Positions 1 to 10,440 of a DNA stretch of 64,000 nucleotides are shown here, piece by piece. Position numbers and translations under genes: made by a program. The stretch's first letter is position 1, and every line of letters begins with the position of its first letter. The stretch lies in contig NC_083602.1 of assembly GCF_029168945.1 (NCBI RefSeq), positions 11,715,850-11,779,849 on the forward strand, written 5' to 3'. Origin of the DNA: Cannabis sativa. Lineage: Eukaryota; Streptophyta; Magnoliopsida; Rosales; Cannabaceae. The notes under the pieces are model-generated. The model was given only the letters and a program-made list of their open reading frames with translations, was not told where the DNA came from and made no database searches.

Positions 1-1610
1 TGAGTCGGGTATCGCTGTTCATAATCCTTTAACTGACGGGAGGCATAAGCGATAACCCGATCGGCTTGCATCAATACGCACCCCAAACCCTGTTTGGATG
101 CGTCACAGTAGACTACGAACTTCTCTTTGTCCGAAGGCAAAGCTAGCACCGGAGCAGTAATCAATCTCTGCTTCAGCTCCTGAAAGCTAGCTTCACATTT
201 ATCTGACCAGATAAATCGCTGATTCTTCTTTGTAAGCTCGGTTAGGGGCATTGAGATTTTGGAGAACCCCTCCACGAACCTACGGTAGTACCCAGCTAAT
301 CCCAAGAAGCTTCGATCTGTCCTTGTCTTCGGTCTCGGCCAATCCCTGACGGATTCAATCTTCCCGGGATCCACCTTGATCCCATCTTTACTCACAATGT
401 GCCCTAGGAAGGACACCTGAGACAACCAGAACTCACATTTCTTGAACTTGGCGTAGAGCTTATGTTCTCGAAGTTGTTGCAGTACCATCTGAAGATGTAA
501 CTCATGCTCCTCTTCTGATTGAGAGTACACGAGGATGTCGTCGATAAACACAATCACACAGATATCGAGGAAATCCTTGAATACTCTATTCATCAGGTCC
601 ATGAATGCTGCAGGAGCATTGGTTAGTCCGAATGACATAACCAAGAATTCGTAATGTCCATACCTAGTGCGGAAAGCCGTCTTTGGAATGTCCTCCTCTC
701 GGATCCTCAACTGATGATAACCCGAACGGAGATCAATCTTAGAAAAGACCGTCTTCCCCTGAAGCTGATCGAACAAGTCATCGATCCTAGGTAATGGATA
801 TTTATTCTTCACCGTCTGCTTGTTCAATTCCCTGTAGTCGATGCACATCCTCATAGATCCATCCTTCTTCTTGACGAACAAAACCGGGGCTCCCCAGAGT
901 GACACACTGGGCCGAATGAACCCTATGTCAAGCAACCCTTGGAGCTGAATCTTTAATTCCTTAAGTTCAGCTGGAGCCATCCTATACGGGGCTTTGGAAA
1001 CCGGATCCACCCCTGGTGCCAAGTCAATCACGAAGTCAATCTCCCGCTGAGGTGGTAACCCTGGAAGTTCTTCGGGAAAAACGTCCAAAAATTCCCGAAC
1101 CATTCTGATGTCCTCTGGCCGAACGGTGTCTGGCCGAGTGGTGTCCACCACCACGGCCAGAAACCCTAAGCACCCGCTGTGCAACAATTCTCTCGCTGAC
1201 ATAGCCGAGATCACCGGGATCCGAGATCCCTGAACTGAACCCACGAACACAAACGGTTCTTCACTTTCCGGTTGGAAGACCACCATCTTCCTTTTACAGT
1301 CAATGCTCGCCGAATATTTAGATAGGAAATCCATTCCTAAAATAATATCGAATTCGACTAAGCTCATCTCTATCAGATCAGCGCTTAACTCTCTACCATC
1401 TATCCTGATCGGCATAGACCTAATCCACCTATTGGAGATAACCAATTCTCCGCCAGGTAACAGGGTTCCAAACCCTGATTCATATCTATCAAAGGGTCTA
1501 CCCAACTTACTAAAGACTCTGGCCGCCACATAAGCATGTGTAGCCCCAGAATCAAACAGCACTGAATAAAGCGAGTTGTTAATAAAAAGCTGACCTGTAA
1601 CAGGCGATGG
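1..1610 (-). CDS. Ty3-gypsy pol fragment: protease, reverse transcriptase, RNase H (runs off left edge)
   Basis: Read on the minus strand, this is an open pol frame that leaves the window at base 1. In order it shows an aspartic protease with motif LFDSGATH (about 1535-1560) and ILGMDF (about 1330), then a reverse transcriptase with [32 protein letters not shown] and [11 protein letters not shown], with catalytic motif FIDDILVYS. RNase H begins with [15 protein letters not shown] near base 100. Motif order and spacing match plant Ty3-gypsy chromoviruses of the Tekay/Del type; the integrase and chromodomain that would confirm this lie outside the window. The product would act in cytoplasmic virus-like particles to copy element RNA into cDNA. 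The frame joins the broken gag at 1611-2865 only through frameshifts, so the element is probably not autonomous. Confidence 0.9.
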
Positions 1611-2865
1611 TGGCATCCGCATCGGCCTGCGTGATAGCGAACACCTGGCTGGAGTGGGTATCGTTGGAGCTCTCGGTGCCTGCGGCCGAAGCCGGGGACA
1701 TTCCCTCTTGAAGTGTCCGGGCATGCCACAATGAAAGCATCACGACCCTTGCACTCACCCCGATGATGCCTCTTGCGGGCTAGGGCACTCGGGATAGGAG
1801 AATCGGGTCTCGGTACCACGGGGACGACTCCTGCGTTCTGGTTCCCCCGGAACCTCTTGCTCTGACTCGAGCCGCCGGAAGCAGTGGGTGCCCTCTTCCT
1901 CGATCAATGGCCGAACCACTACTCCCCTGCTATAGCACGATGCGGGAGGGGTAGGCGCTCCGCCACTAACCGGAGTACTCGCTGATTCTGACATGCACCC
2001 CACTGCGCCCTCAGCTCGCAGTGCCTTCTCCACCATCTGAGCATAGGTGGTGCTGTCGTCTGTGGTGATCATCAGGTCATGCCTGATCTTGGGGTTCAAC
2101 CCGTCCAGATATTTCTCCTTCCTGCTGAAGTCGGTCGGCACAATTCCCGAGGCTAACCTCGCCAACCGATCAAACTGAGTAGTATACTCAGTGACGCTCA
2201 TGTTCTCCCGCTGGGTCAGGTGAACGAACTGCTTTCCTCTTGGCGCTTCGACCGCCTCATTGTAGTATTTCGCATTAAAGAGTTCTGGAACCTTTCCCAG
2301 GTCATGGTGGTGACGTCATGGAGCTGAGACACCATGGCCCACCATACCAGGGCGTCCTCCTGGGCGAAACGTGGCGCACACCACTCTGTCGTTACCGGTG
2401 ACACCCATGAAATTCAGGATTCTGGTAATCACCGTCAGCCACTGCTCGGCTTTCATTACATCCGGACCTCCCAGGAATACCGGAGGTGCTTGCTTCCGGA
2501 ACCGCTCATACAGAGGTTCCAATCTATGGGCCGCCACCACTATCTCGGCACAGGCGGCGAGGCGAGGTGCCACCGGAACTATGGGCACGAGGCTGCAGGA
2601 GCACCTGCCGTCCCAACCTACGAATCTCGAGGTCTTGTTCTTCGATCCGGGCTTGCATCTCCGCAAGCCGTAACTCCCGATTCGGGGCTCACGATCGAGT
2701 TTGGGGAGCACAGGCAGCCTGTGGCGGGTTCTCATCACCCGGCCACGAGCCACCGCCTCGGGGACCTCTACCTCGGCCCACGGCGGTGGGGGGGAAGCGA
2801 GGCTCCACGTCCTTGATTCGACCCCACGGAGTTGCCACGACTCTGGTAGTGCGCCCGGCGTCCAT
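1611..2865 (-). pseudogene. Frameshifted Ty3-gypsy gag with zinc knuckle
   Basis: The minus strand from an ATG at 2865-2863 encodes a Gly/Arg-rich N-terminus and a short coiled-coil-like stretch (LRLAEMQARIEEQDLEIRRL). Next come Gag-core pieces such as ALVWWAMVSQLHDVTTMTWERF and MSVTEYTTQFDRLARLASGI, then a CCHC knuckle, [16 protein letters not shown], near 1690-1740. These pieces lie in different frames. Shifts are needed around 2380, 2270, 1740 (just before the knuckle) and 1610 (between gag and protease). Gag forms the particle and binds element RNA. With at least four shifts this copy cannot make a full Gag-Pol. The downstream pol frame is much better preserved. Confidence 0.85.
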
Positions 2866-3130
2866 CGATTAGAACCGCTGCGAAACCAAGAGTTGGCATA
2901 TCGGGTCGTATTCAAGGCGAGCTTACTAATGCCGCTTAATTTGGAAATTAGAAATGAAACATGCGCCTATTCTACTATCAGGCTACTAACATGCTTCCTA
3001 ACAGGCTTTTCTTTTTTCATAACTGAATAAAATAAACTACTAAAGCAATAAAGGCTTACTGAACCGTGAACCGAGCTAACTGCTGATGAAGATTGTACAT
3101 GTCGTGACGATCTTCGGAAGACAACCTAGC

Positions 3131-3143
3131 GGCTCTGATACCA
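3131..3143 (-). other. Primer-binding site of the Ty3-gypsy element (initiator tRNA-Met type)
   Basis: On the minus strand this reads TGGTATCAGAGCC, the standard plant primer-binding site complementary to the 3' end of initiator tRNA-Met. It lies about 265 bp upstream of the gag ATG and directly inside the inferred LTR end, fixing the element's orientation and its 5' side. Confidence 0.9.
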
Positions 3144-3554
3144 AATTATAACACCCTAACTAACTTAGGCGTATTACGTGATTTTTAAACGTACTGTGCA
3201 GCTCGTTGCTAATCAACGAGGTTTATGGAAAAACGTGATTAATTAAAATTTTGCTTTTCAATTAAACTTATAAACCATTTTACAAAATGCTCGGGATCCC
3301 GATTTATAAAATCATTTACAAAAGTTTTAACTGTTTAACTATTACATAAAATTAAAAGTCGTCTAACGACCAGTTACAAAATTCAGCCTTGCTGTCCCGA
3401 GGATCGTACGCTCCAGGCCTAACCGCCCCGACATGTACAATCTCATAAGCTCGCTCACGGTCCATCAGCTATAGCCTTGCCTTTACCTACACATAAACGT
3501 AAACTGTGAGTCGACAGACTCAGTAAGAAAAGCATAATAATATCATACATAAAA

Positions 3555-3648
3555 CTAACTGCCGTGTCCAACACGATACTGAGTCCCGCTACTGCCATGT
3601 CCAACATGGTACTGAGCCACTACTGCCATGTCCAACATGGTACTGAGT
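3555..3648. repeat. Three tandem copies of a ~30-bp unit in the LTR
   Basis: Three successive near-identical units contain TGCCATGTCCAACATGGTAC followed by TGAG (the first copy has CCGTGTCCAACACGATAC). CCATGTCCAACATGG within each unit is itself an inverted repeat, so each unit could form a small hairpin in element RNA. Confidence 0.75.
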
Positions 3649-4940
3649 TTTGAACGTTCACAGGGACGGTACTATTGACAAGTATCCTCTGATCGGTCGG
3701 GCTGGTCATACTCCGGCTGCTGGTCATACTCCGGACTGTACCGACGGGATAGGTCAATAGATCGAACCACCAACCAAATGTCGGCTGATCGGTCGAGCCG
3801 GTCATACTCCGTGGCTGGTCATACTCAACTCGTACCGACGTGACGGGGTTGGATGGTTCGAAGCCTAAATACATAACTAATGTAATCTAGCGGGCTTCCT
3901 ACATGCACGCTAAACATGTAATCTACATATGCATCTTGTTATACTAATCTTACGGATTAGATTTCGGGTGTGCGGTCAACCCGATGAGCGAAGTGAGCGG
4001 CGGATTACTGGCTCCTAAACCATAAAAATCACAACGCTATAAGTGACACGCTAAATCACTTCCCGGGGACTAAAACTTGGAACTAAAAGTTTCCCTATCG
4101 ATAAAAAGCATGGCAATACCCCTAAAAACATAAAAACGAGGAAAACTAGGTCCCTGAATTTTCCCCAACCGGTAGACCGGTTGCCCAACCGGAATTCCGG
4201 TTCTGGAAAATTCAGAACCCTCATCCGGAATTCCGGATGCACAACCGGAATTTCGGTTCCTCGCAGGCAGCCAACCTAAATTCTCATAACTCGACCAATT
4301 CAACCCCAATTGGTACCAAACTTTCCAGACCTGCTCTAAACACCCCAAAGAACAAATCTAAGGCCTCAAAACCACCCAGAAAACACATAAGCAAAAATCG
4401 CCATTGGAGCTCAAGCTTTGAGTTCCAAACTCAAGCTTGAGCGAATCCACCTAAACATGCATTCCACTAGCTTAATTCTACTCAATCTAGCATAATAACA
4501 CCTCTGAAAACACACAAGAACATCCAGCAACTTCACAGAACAAAATGAACCATTTCCTTCAAAAATTTATAACTTTTGCAAAGAAAACTCAAAGCTTTAA
4601 CAATCTAACCTACATGCTTTCAACATAGCTCAATTAATATCAATTAACATGCTTTAAACCACATATATCAACAACAAAATCACAGCAGCAACATATACCA
4701 AAATCATGCATGCATTTCATCAATTTCACATAAAATTCAAGAAAACACAAAGGGAATTTACAAGAGATCACACCTTGACTAGAATTACACAAGGATGAGT
4801 TGAAAATCACAAGCTTTGAGTAGAAAAATCCCAGCCCTAGCAGCCCAAGCTTTGGCCGAAAAGAGGGAGAGAGAGAGAGCTTTGAGTGTTTTTGAAAATT
4901 TCTTAAGTTTTGACTAAGTGTTGAATGTTTGAGAAAAGAA

Positions 4941-4950
4941 GAATATAAAT
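4941..4950 (-). promoter_or_regulatory. Putative TATA box of the Ty3-gypsy LTR
   Basis: The minus strand reads ATTTATATTC about 60-80 bp before a CT-rich tract, followed by a long leader toward the primer-binding site. Position and composition fit an LTR promoter; no transcription evidence is available. Confidence 0.45.
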
Positions 4951-5413
4951 CACATAACTCATTTTATTTCAGCCATTAATTAAACAATTAAGCATTTATT
5001 TTTCCATTTCATAAAATCACAAAAGACAAAATACTAATGGGGCAAAAAGACCATTTTGCCCCTCCACCATAAAATCACATAAATCATACTAAAGGGGTAT
5101 TTTTGGGACATTCTAAATTCCCGGCCATTCCCGACATTCCCAATGTCTAAAACCCGTTCCCAAATTACTAACATACTAAGTTGTGATTTCTACTGAGCCA
5201 AACGCCGAGTTCCAAAATACCGGACACCGGAAATGCAAAATATAAAAACTACTGATGACATAATCATGCATTTCTGAATTCCATAAATAACAGTAATAAA
5301 TTATTTAAATAGCTATAAATAATTTCATAATTAAACATAAACAACTGCTAATTTCCAAATTAACTAAGCGGGCTTTACATACATAGATGCATCAAATAGA
5401 GAGGCCAAGCACA

Positions 5414-7307
5414 TGTTGGAATTTATTTTACCAGGATCTTAGATCTACTCACAAGTATGTTTATTAACACCCTAAATATGAACTTTCTAAAACGATGAAA
5501 TAAACACATATAAATTTTAAGAAACCTTACATTGGGTGCAGCGGAATAATATGACTCCTTCCGTTCAGATATCTAGCCCTTGATTCCTTTCTGTAGCAGA
5601 GCATTATCAATATCTGAACCTGGATCTCTTTCTCTGAATCTTTGATGCTGAAACTCCTTCTTGCTGAATGTCTTTCTTCACGATCTTCCTCACTATGATT
5701 GAGGTATCACTTGCTGTGTGTGGGCACTACTCTCTCACTAAGATTTTCGAAATTGAAGAGGGAAGGAGAAAGAGAAGAGTCAGCCAAAGATAGGGAGAGA
5801 GAAGACTCAGTTTTTTCTGAATCAGAAGTGTCAGAAGAAAAGTGTAATTTTCCTGAAGCCTTCACTATCTATTTATAGCATTCCACTAGGGTTAGGTTTG
5901 AATTATTTGACATTAAAATAATGAAAATATCATTTTAAATTTCCTACAAAAGTGGCAGGCCCTATACTAGTGGATTTGGGCCTCACTTTTTGCAATTTTG
6001 CAGTTTTACCTTTTCTGCATCTGATTTCCTCAAAAACGCCAATTTTCAAATTCAACCATTTAAATGCCAATTCTAACTATTTAATAACTATAAATAATTA
6101 TTAAATAATATTGTCATTTATCATATTTATTAATTGAACCATACAAAGTATCATAATGAACAAATATGCCCCTATAAACTCTTTCTTTATAATTTCGAAC
6201 TTACTTAGTGAAAATTTCACAAATAGACATAGTCTAATTTGAGAATTATAATTCATTAATCAAAACCAATTACATGAGTCTTACAAGCAATATTATCTCA
6301 ACTAGTGGGGGGACCATGGGTCTATATAACCGAGCTTCCAATAAGTAGATCAAGAATTTAGCACTAAAATTCACTAACTTATTAATTCTTCGTTGAATCC
6401 ACGCATAGAACTTAGAATTGCACTCTCAGTATATAGAATGCTCTATATGTTCCACCATATAGACACATCATTAGTTATCCATTGCTATAATCCTAATGTG
6501 ATCAATGATCCTCTATATGAATGATCTACACTGTAAAGGGATTAAATTACCGTTACACCCTACAATGTATTTTATACTTAAAACACTTGACCCCGTATAA
6601 ATGATATTTCAGCTTATGTGAAATGAGTACTCCACCATTTATGTTCGTTTGGTCAAGCTCGAATGAGATCATCCTTTGCTTACTATTCGCCAGATAGAAG
6701 CTATAGATTCCATGTTTATGCTAGCGCTCCCACTCAATTGCACTACCGTGTTCCCAAAATGTACGTATCACCCTGACCTAAAAGTAGGCTTAACTAACAA
6801 ATCAAAGAACACGAATAGCCTTTCAAGATTGAGCCTAATCATATCAGGATTAAGATCATTTGATCTAGGATCAACTAGGCGATATTGACTTGAATAGATA
6901 TTACGGTAAGTTTAATAAATCTAAGTCAAAGTTCAATATCGGTCCCTTCCGATACATACTCCATGCATCCAACCTGAGCTTTACTTTAACCAATGCTCTG
7001 GAAAGAACATAGCATTTCTCCAAATGCAAGTAAACTCTGTTGTAGATTATCATATCAGTAAAACCCTATGTCTGATAAATCTAGGAAACTTTATTCACAT
7101 AGTCATGTTTACTTTCCAATGTGTTGACAGCACAATAAACAGGATCAAGTATGTGAAAAGGGTTTCAGATGAATTTATACATTATGTACATATAATCATG
7201 AAATAAATCATGTGAACCATGCAACATTAAATGTTATTTCTGATCTATATTAATAAGTAAATCTGATTATATTGAAATGAGTTTTATTTAGGGCATAAAA
7301 CCCAACA
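5414..7307 (-). repeat. 3' LTR of element L1
   Basis: It is 1,894 bp, begins TGTTGGAATT and ends ATAAAACCCAACA in window orientation. A TATA-box candidate CTATAAATAG on the minus strand (5869-5878) is intact here but mutated in the partner LTR. A short antisense ORF at 6676-6888 recurs in other copies but is not considered a gene. Confidence 0.93.
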
Positions 7308-7320
7308 AACTCCCACTTGC
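7308..7320 (-). other. Polypurine tract of element L1
   Basis: On the minus strand the purine-rich GCAAGTGGGAGTT directly precedes the TGTTGGG start of the 3' LTR. This is the expected plus-strand priming site, and its form is typical of plant copia elements. Confidence 0.8.
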
Positions 7321-8258
7321 ACTAATATAAAACAAAAAGTGCGTTTCAAATAATCTCAACACCTTGATATACAAATCAAGTGTAGTAGTAGTAAACTCCT
7401 CGTAATAGGATCTGAAAGGTTGAATTAAACACAACCTTTTCTCCACCATTACTCTTCCTTAATCACAAAATCATTGATAATGTGAAATTCCTCTCTATAT
7501 GTCTACTCTCTTGGGATACTGGATTCTATATCTTTGGCAACTACTTTTGGTTAATCAGGAAATTAACACTAGTAGTTTAAGGCAATTTGGAATGATGCCA
7601 AAAATGTATAGAACTTTCCTTAGACTGAATAAGTACCTTTCCTGAAACCTTAACATTCAGTCCCTCTCTGGTAGACCTAGAGACTTCAGATAGGTTTTTC
7701 CACTTCTCCAAAATCACTATTCCACCCCCAGAGTAATCACCATCTTATCAGAAAGATTTACTAGCACAAAGGCAAATTTCGAAATCTGATATGGTGTAGT
7801 CTAAGAGTTTTAAACACACCCTTATAGACTAACATATAGTTCCTCTTCTTTATCTTAAGATTTACTTGATTGTCTTCCAATGTTCTTCTCCTGGATTAAT
7901 CTGATACCTACTCATTACTCCCACTCAACAGCAGGTGTCTGGTCTAAGGCATACAGAAGCATATCTAAGACCTCTCACTGTTGATTTAAGAAATTCTTTC
8001 ATGGCTTTATCTTTTCTGGAATAGTTGAAACTTTTCCTTAGATAAATAAAATCTATGTCTAAGAAGTTGTGAAGCTTCTATAGATTGCCATTAGAAAGAA
8101 AATGCTTCAGCATCTTGCTAAAGTAAGTTGCTTGCATTAGAGTAAGTAATTACCAGGTATACCACAAGCCATAGGTTTAGATAAACTCAAACCTATAATA
8201 CTAGGAACAGGAAGTTTTGTTAAGTCCATAGAATAGACTTATAAACGAAAATTTCCTT

Positions 8259-8561
8259 TTATGTCCTTGTAATAGAAAACTTTAGGTTATTCCATGTGAA
8301 TGGATTAAACCATAGTTCTTTTGGCTTTCTTCTTAGTTTCTTATCTTGACAATCCATTACTTGTTTAAACTCACAATGGATTTTAATCACTAGTGTCTCC
8401 CAAGTCATAAGAAGGTGAGTTCCTAGAAACTCTCCCACTACGACAAGGTACCGTGAATTATGTCGAAGAAAACTAAATGGTATTAACCTCTTTGGTTGTG
8501 ACAAGACAACAGAGGCAGTGGGATCATCATATGTAAGATGATAGAACACTTTTGGAATCAA
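8259..8561 (-). pseudogene. Conserved ~100-residue ORF in L1, probably integrase-RT linker of decayed copia pol
   Basis: This 100-residue minus-strand ORF recurs in L3 (47920-48165, plus) and L4 (54527-54787, minus) with high identity. It includes NSRYLVVVGEFLGTHLLM and EFKQVMDCQDKKLRRKP. Its position between the integrase remnant (near 8950) and the RNase H remnant (near 7925), and the phrase order (a PRRS-like start, NRYL, then a KQAM-like segment), match the linker between integrase and reverse transcriptase of copia polyproteins, shifted in frame. Protein alignment would decide between a decayed linker and a retained small protein. I favour decay because stops and shifts surround it in all copies. 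Confidence 0.5.
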
Positions 8562-8940
8562 GAATTAAATATCTCCTTTATTTGCTACTTGTTTTTCAGA
8601 CTTAGTCATTTTCTTAGAAAAGTAGTATTTGTTTGATCAAACACTTTCTTATCTATTGACTATGGGATGGTCCACCCCTAATCACTTAGAATAGCTAACA
8701 AACCACGGTTAACAGTTCTAGCTTTTTTTAAGATTTTGATTAGGTCATCCATGAATCTAGTAATGATTTACATTAAGTATACAACCATTACATCATTCTG
8801 AAATTGTATTACCATAGAAGGAATTAGGCAACGACTAGTAACTAATCATCAACATGCAACTCGAAATTTCTGGGGAGGTAAGTTTGGATATAATTCAAAA
8901 ATAAATTTAATAATCTTTGAACTGCATATCAACTAACTAT

Positions 8941-8973
8941 TTCTCCACCCCTATCAGTTCGCAAGATCTTTAA
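8941..8973 (-). pseudogene. Integrase-core remnant in L1
   Basis: The minus strand reads LKILRTDRGGE, which matches the conserved integrase segment around the second catalytic Asp of copia elements (usually LRSDRGGEY). In L3 the same phrase sits at 47446-47478. In L4 (55160-55192) the Arg codon CGA has become TGA. Upstream, remnants such as KKFEMFEKFHEFLAMV fit the region before this motif. It shows that the interior derives from a Ty1-copia pol gene. Confidence 0.8.
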
Positions 8974-10130
8974 CCACTTACCTTAATGGTTTTAACCATT
9001 GCTAGAAATTAATGAAATTTATCAAACATTTCAAATTTCTTTGCTAAAAGGTATAATCTAGAGTTATCGTTTTAAGAATACAACGAAAAACTCATATCCA
9101 CCCCTGAATGTACATCCATCTGCGAATGAGATGAACTACTTTCAGTGGATATAGGCATATTAACTCTTTGCAGAGATTGATCTTGTCAAATCCACTATGA
9201 ACAATATACAAATGCCATAGATTAAAAAAAATGTGGTAGTGTCTTTTGATGACTTAGGTTTAGTTACATCAAAGAATTCTTAGAATAGTGCAAATGGATC
9301 CTGGTCACAGAATACCTAACTCATATTCCATACAGTTTGAATCCATTAATAGAAGATGGATATTAAACCCTTGTGAAGGTGTAACTGTATTGTATTCTGG
9401 AATTAGAAATATAAGAAAATTTCTGTTTGGATTCTAAAATTAAAGTCAAAGACTTAATTTATACCAAATAAAATGAGTAATTCTATCTTGGACCTCCACT
9501 ACTAATTTAATTCTAAGTCTGATTTGCCCATACAAGTAGGAGATTTCTAAGATTGAGGATTTATATCAATTGGGAATAGAATTTCGGGATTATAATCATA
9601 TGGGTCATTTAATTTCTTAAGAGAAAATATAGAATGACATGAAATGATTTATAGACCATTCATCCAATGATATGTTTTTAAAGCTAATTCGAAATGAATA
9701 AGCTAAGAGGAATTAGGATAATTTCGTTTAAAATAAGAATCCAACGATGCTTCGATTAGCGAAAGTCAAAATAATCTTATTTATACAATCTTCTTGTTTC
9801 ATATCGTAAAAATACTAGTCTAAGGTGTCATCAATTGATGAACAGCTAGATGTCGCATATACAATATTTATCTTTCGAGATCTAACACTATTATGTATGT
9901 CTAATGGTGAAAATCCACTAGGGATTTATCTCATTAGATAAACAAGCCAAGTTAGACCAACAATGAAGATTCGAAATTAAACTACAACTTAATAACAGAA
10001 TATAACATGGTTCAATATAAATTTATACACAATTCAGAAATTATAAACATATAGCAAGTAGGAATGACTAGTGAAAATACTAAAACATACAATCCTAAAT
10101 AACTTCCAAGGTTTTCAACAAACTGATACA

Positions 10131-10440
10131 GTGTCCCGGTAGGCGAGAGTCAAAGTATCATTTAGTGAATAGAGTTCTCAGCTCATCTAAAATAGAAACC
10201 ATTCTAGCAACCTTTTATTCGATCAAAATAAGAATCCAACGTTGTCCCGGTAGGCGAGAGTCAAGGTTATTCTCATTTTATGAGCTTCCACTATTGTTTC
10301 ATGTTTTATGAGTTTATCTCTAAGTAGTCACCGTAGGGGAGAGTCTAAATAGAGACGAAAACTCACAAAACACTTATCAAATGAAATCTTACGGTGTTAA
10401 ATGCGTTCAACGAATAACCATCCATAGGGGGACGAAGTCT
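10131..10440. repeat. Spaced, diverged short motif in the 5' interior of L1
   Basis: The motif TCCCGGTAGGCGAGAGTCAA occurs at 10131-10155 and 10241-10266, with weaker relatives at 10327-10345 (ACCGTAGGGGAGAGTCTA) and 10421-10440. A further relative at about 9750-9775 reads TTCGATTAGCGAAAGTCAA. Spacing is about 85-110 bp. The two strong copies recur in L2 (18373 and 18484 regions) and in altered form in L4 (56265 and 56373 regions). Function is unknown. In element sense these lie in the leader/gag part. Confidence 0.7.

Larger units (their letters stand above)
3147..5413 (-). mobile_element. 5' LTR region of the Ty3-gypsy element, interrupted by copy L1
   Basis: The sequence just beyond the primer-binding site begins TATAACACCCTAAC in window orientation, resembling the usual TGTAACACCC terminus of Tekay-type LTRs with changes. 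On the minus strand there is a TATA-like ATTTATATTC at 4941-4950, followed by a CTCTCT-rich stretch (about 4862-4882), a layout seen in plant LTR promoters. It contains three tandem copies of a roughly 30-bp unit (about 3555-3648) and a cluster of CCGG-rich palindromes (about 4165-4262). The outer LTR end is not visible: copy L1 is inserted at 5413/5414, and any continuation would begin at 15632. I could not recognise that continuation, so the right boundary is an insertion point, not a proven LTR end. Confidence 0.65.

Noticed and set aside
2334..2872. Plus-strand ORFs over the Ty3-gypsy gag
   Set aside because: They mirror the GC-rich gag coding sequence on the other strand and show no protein motifs.
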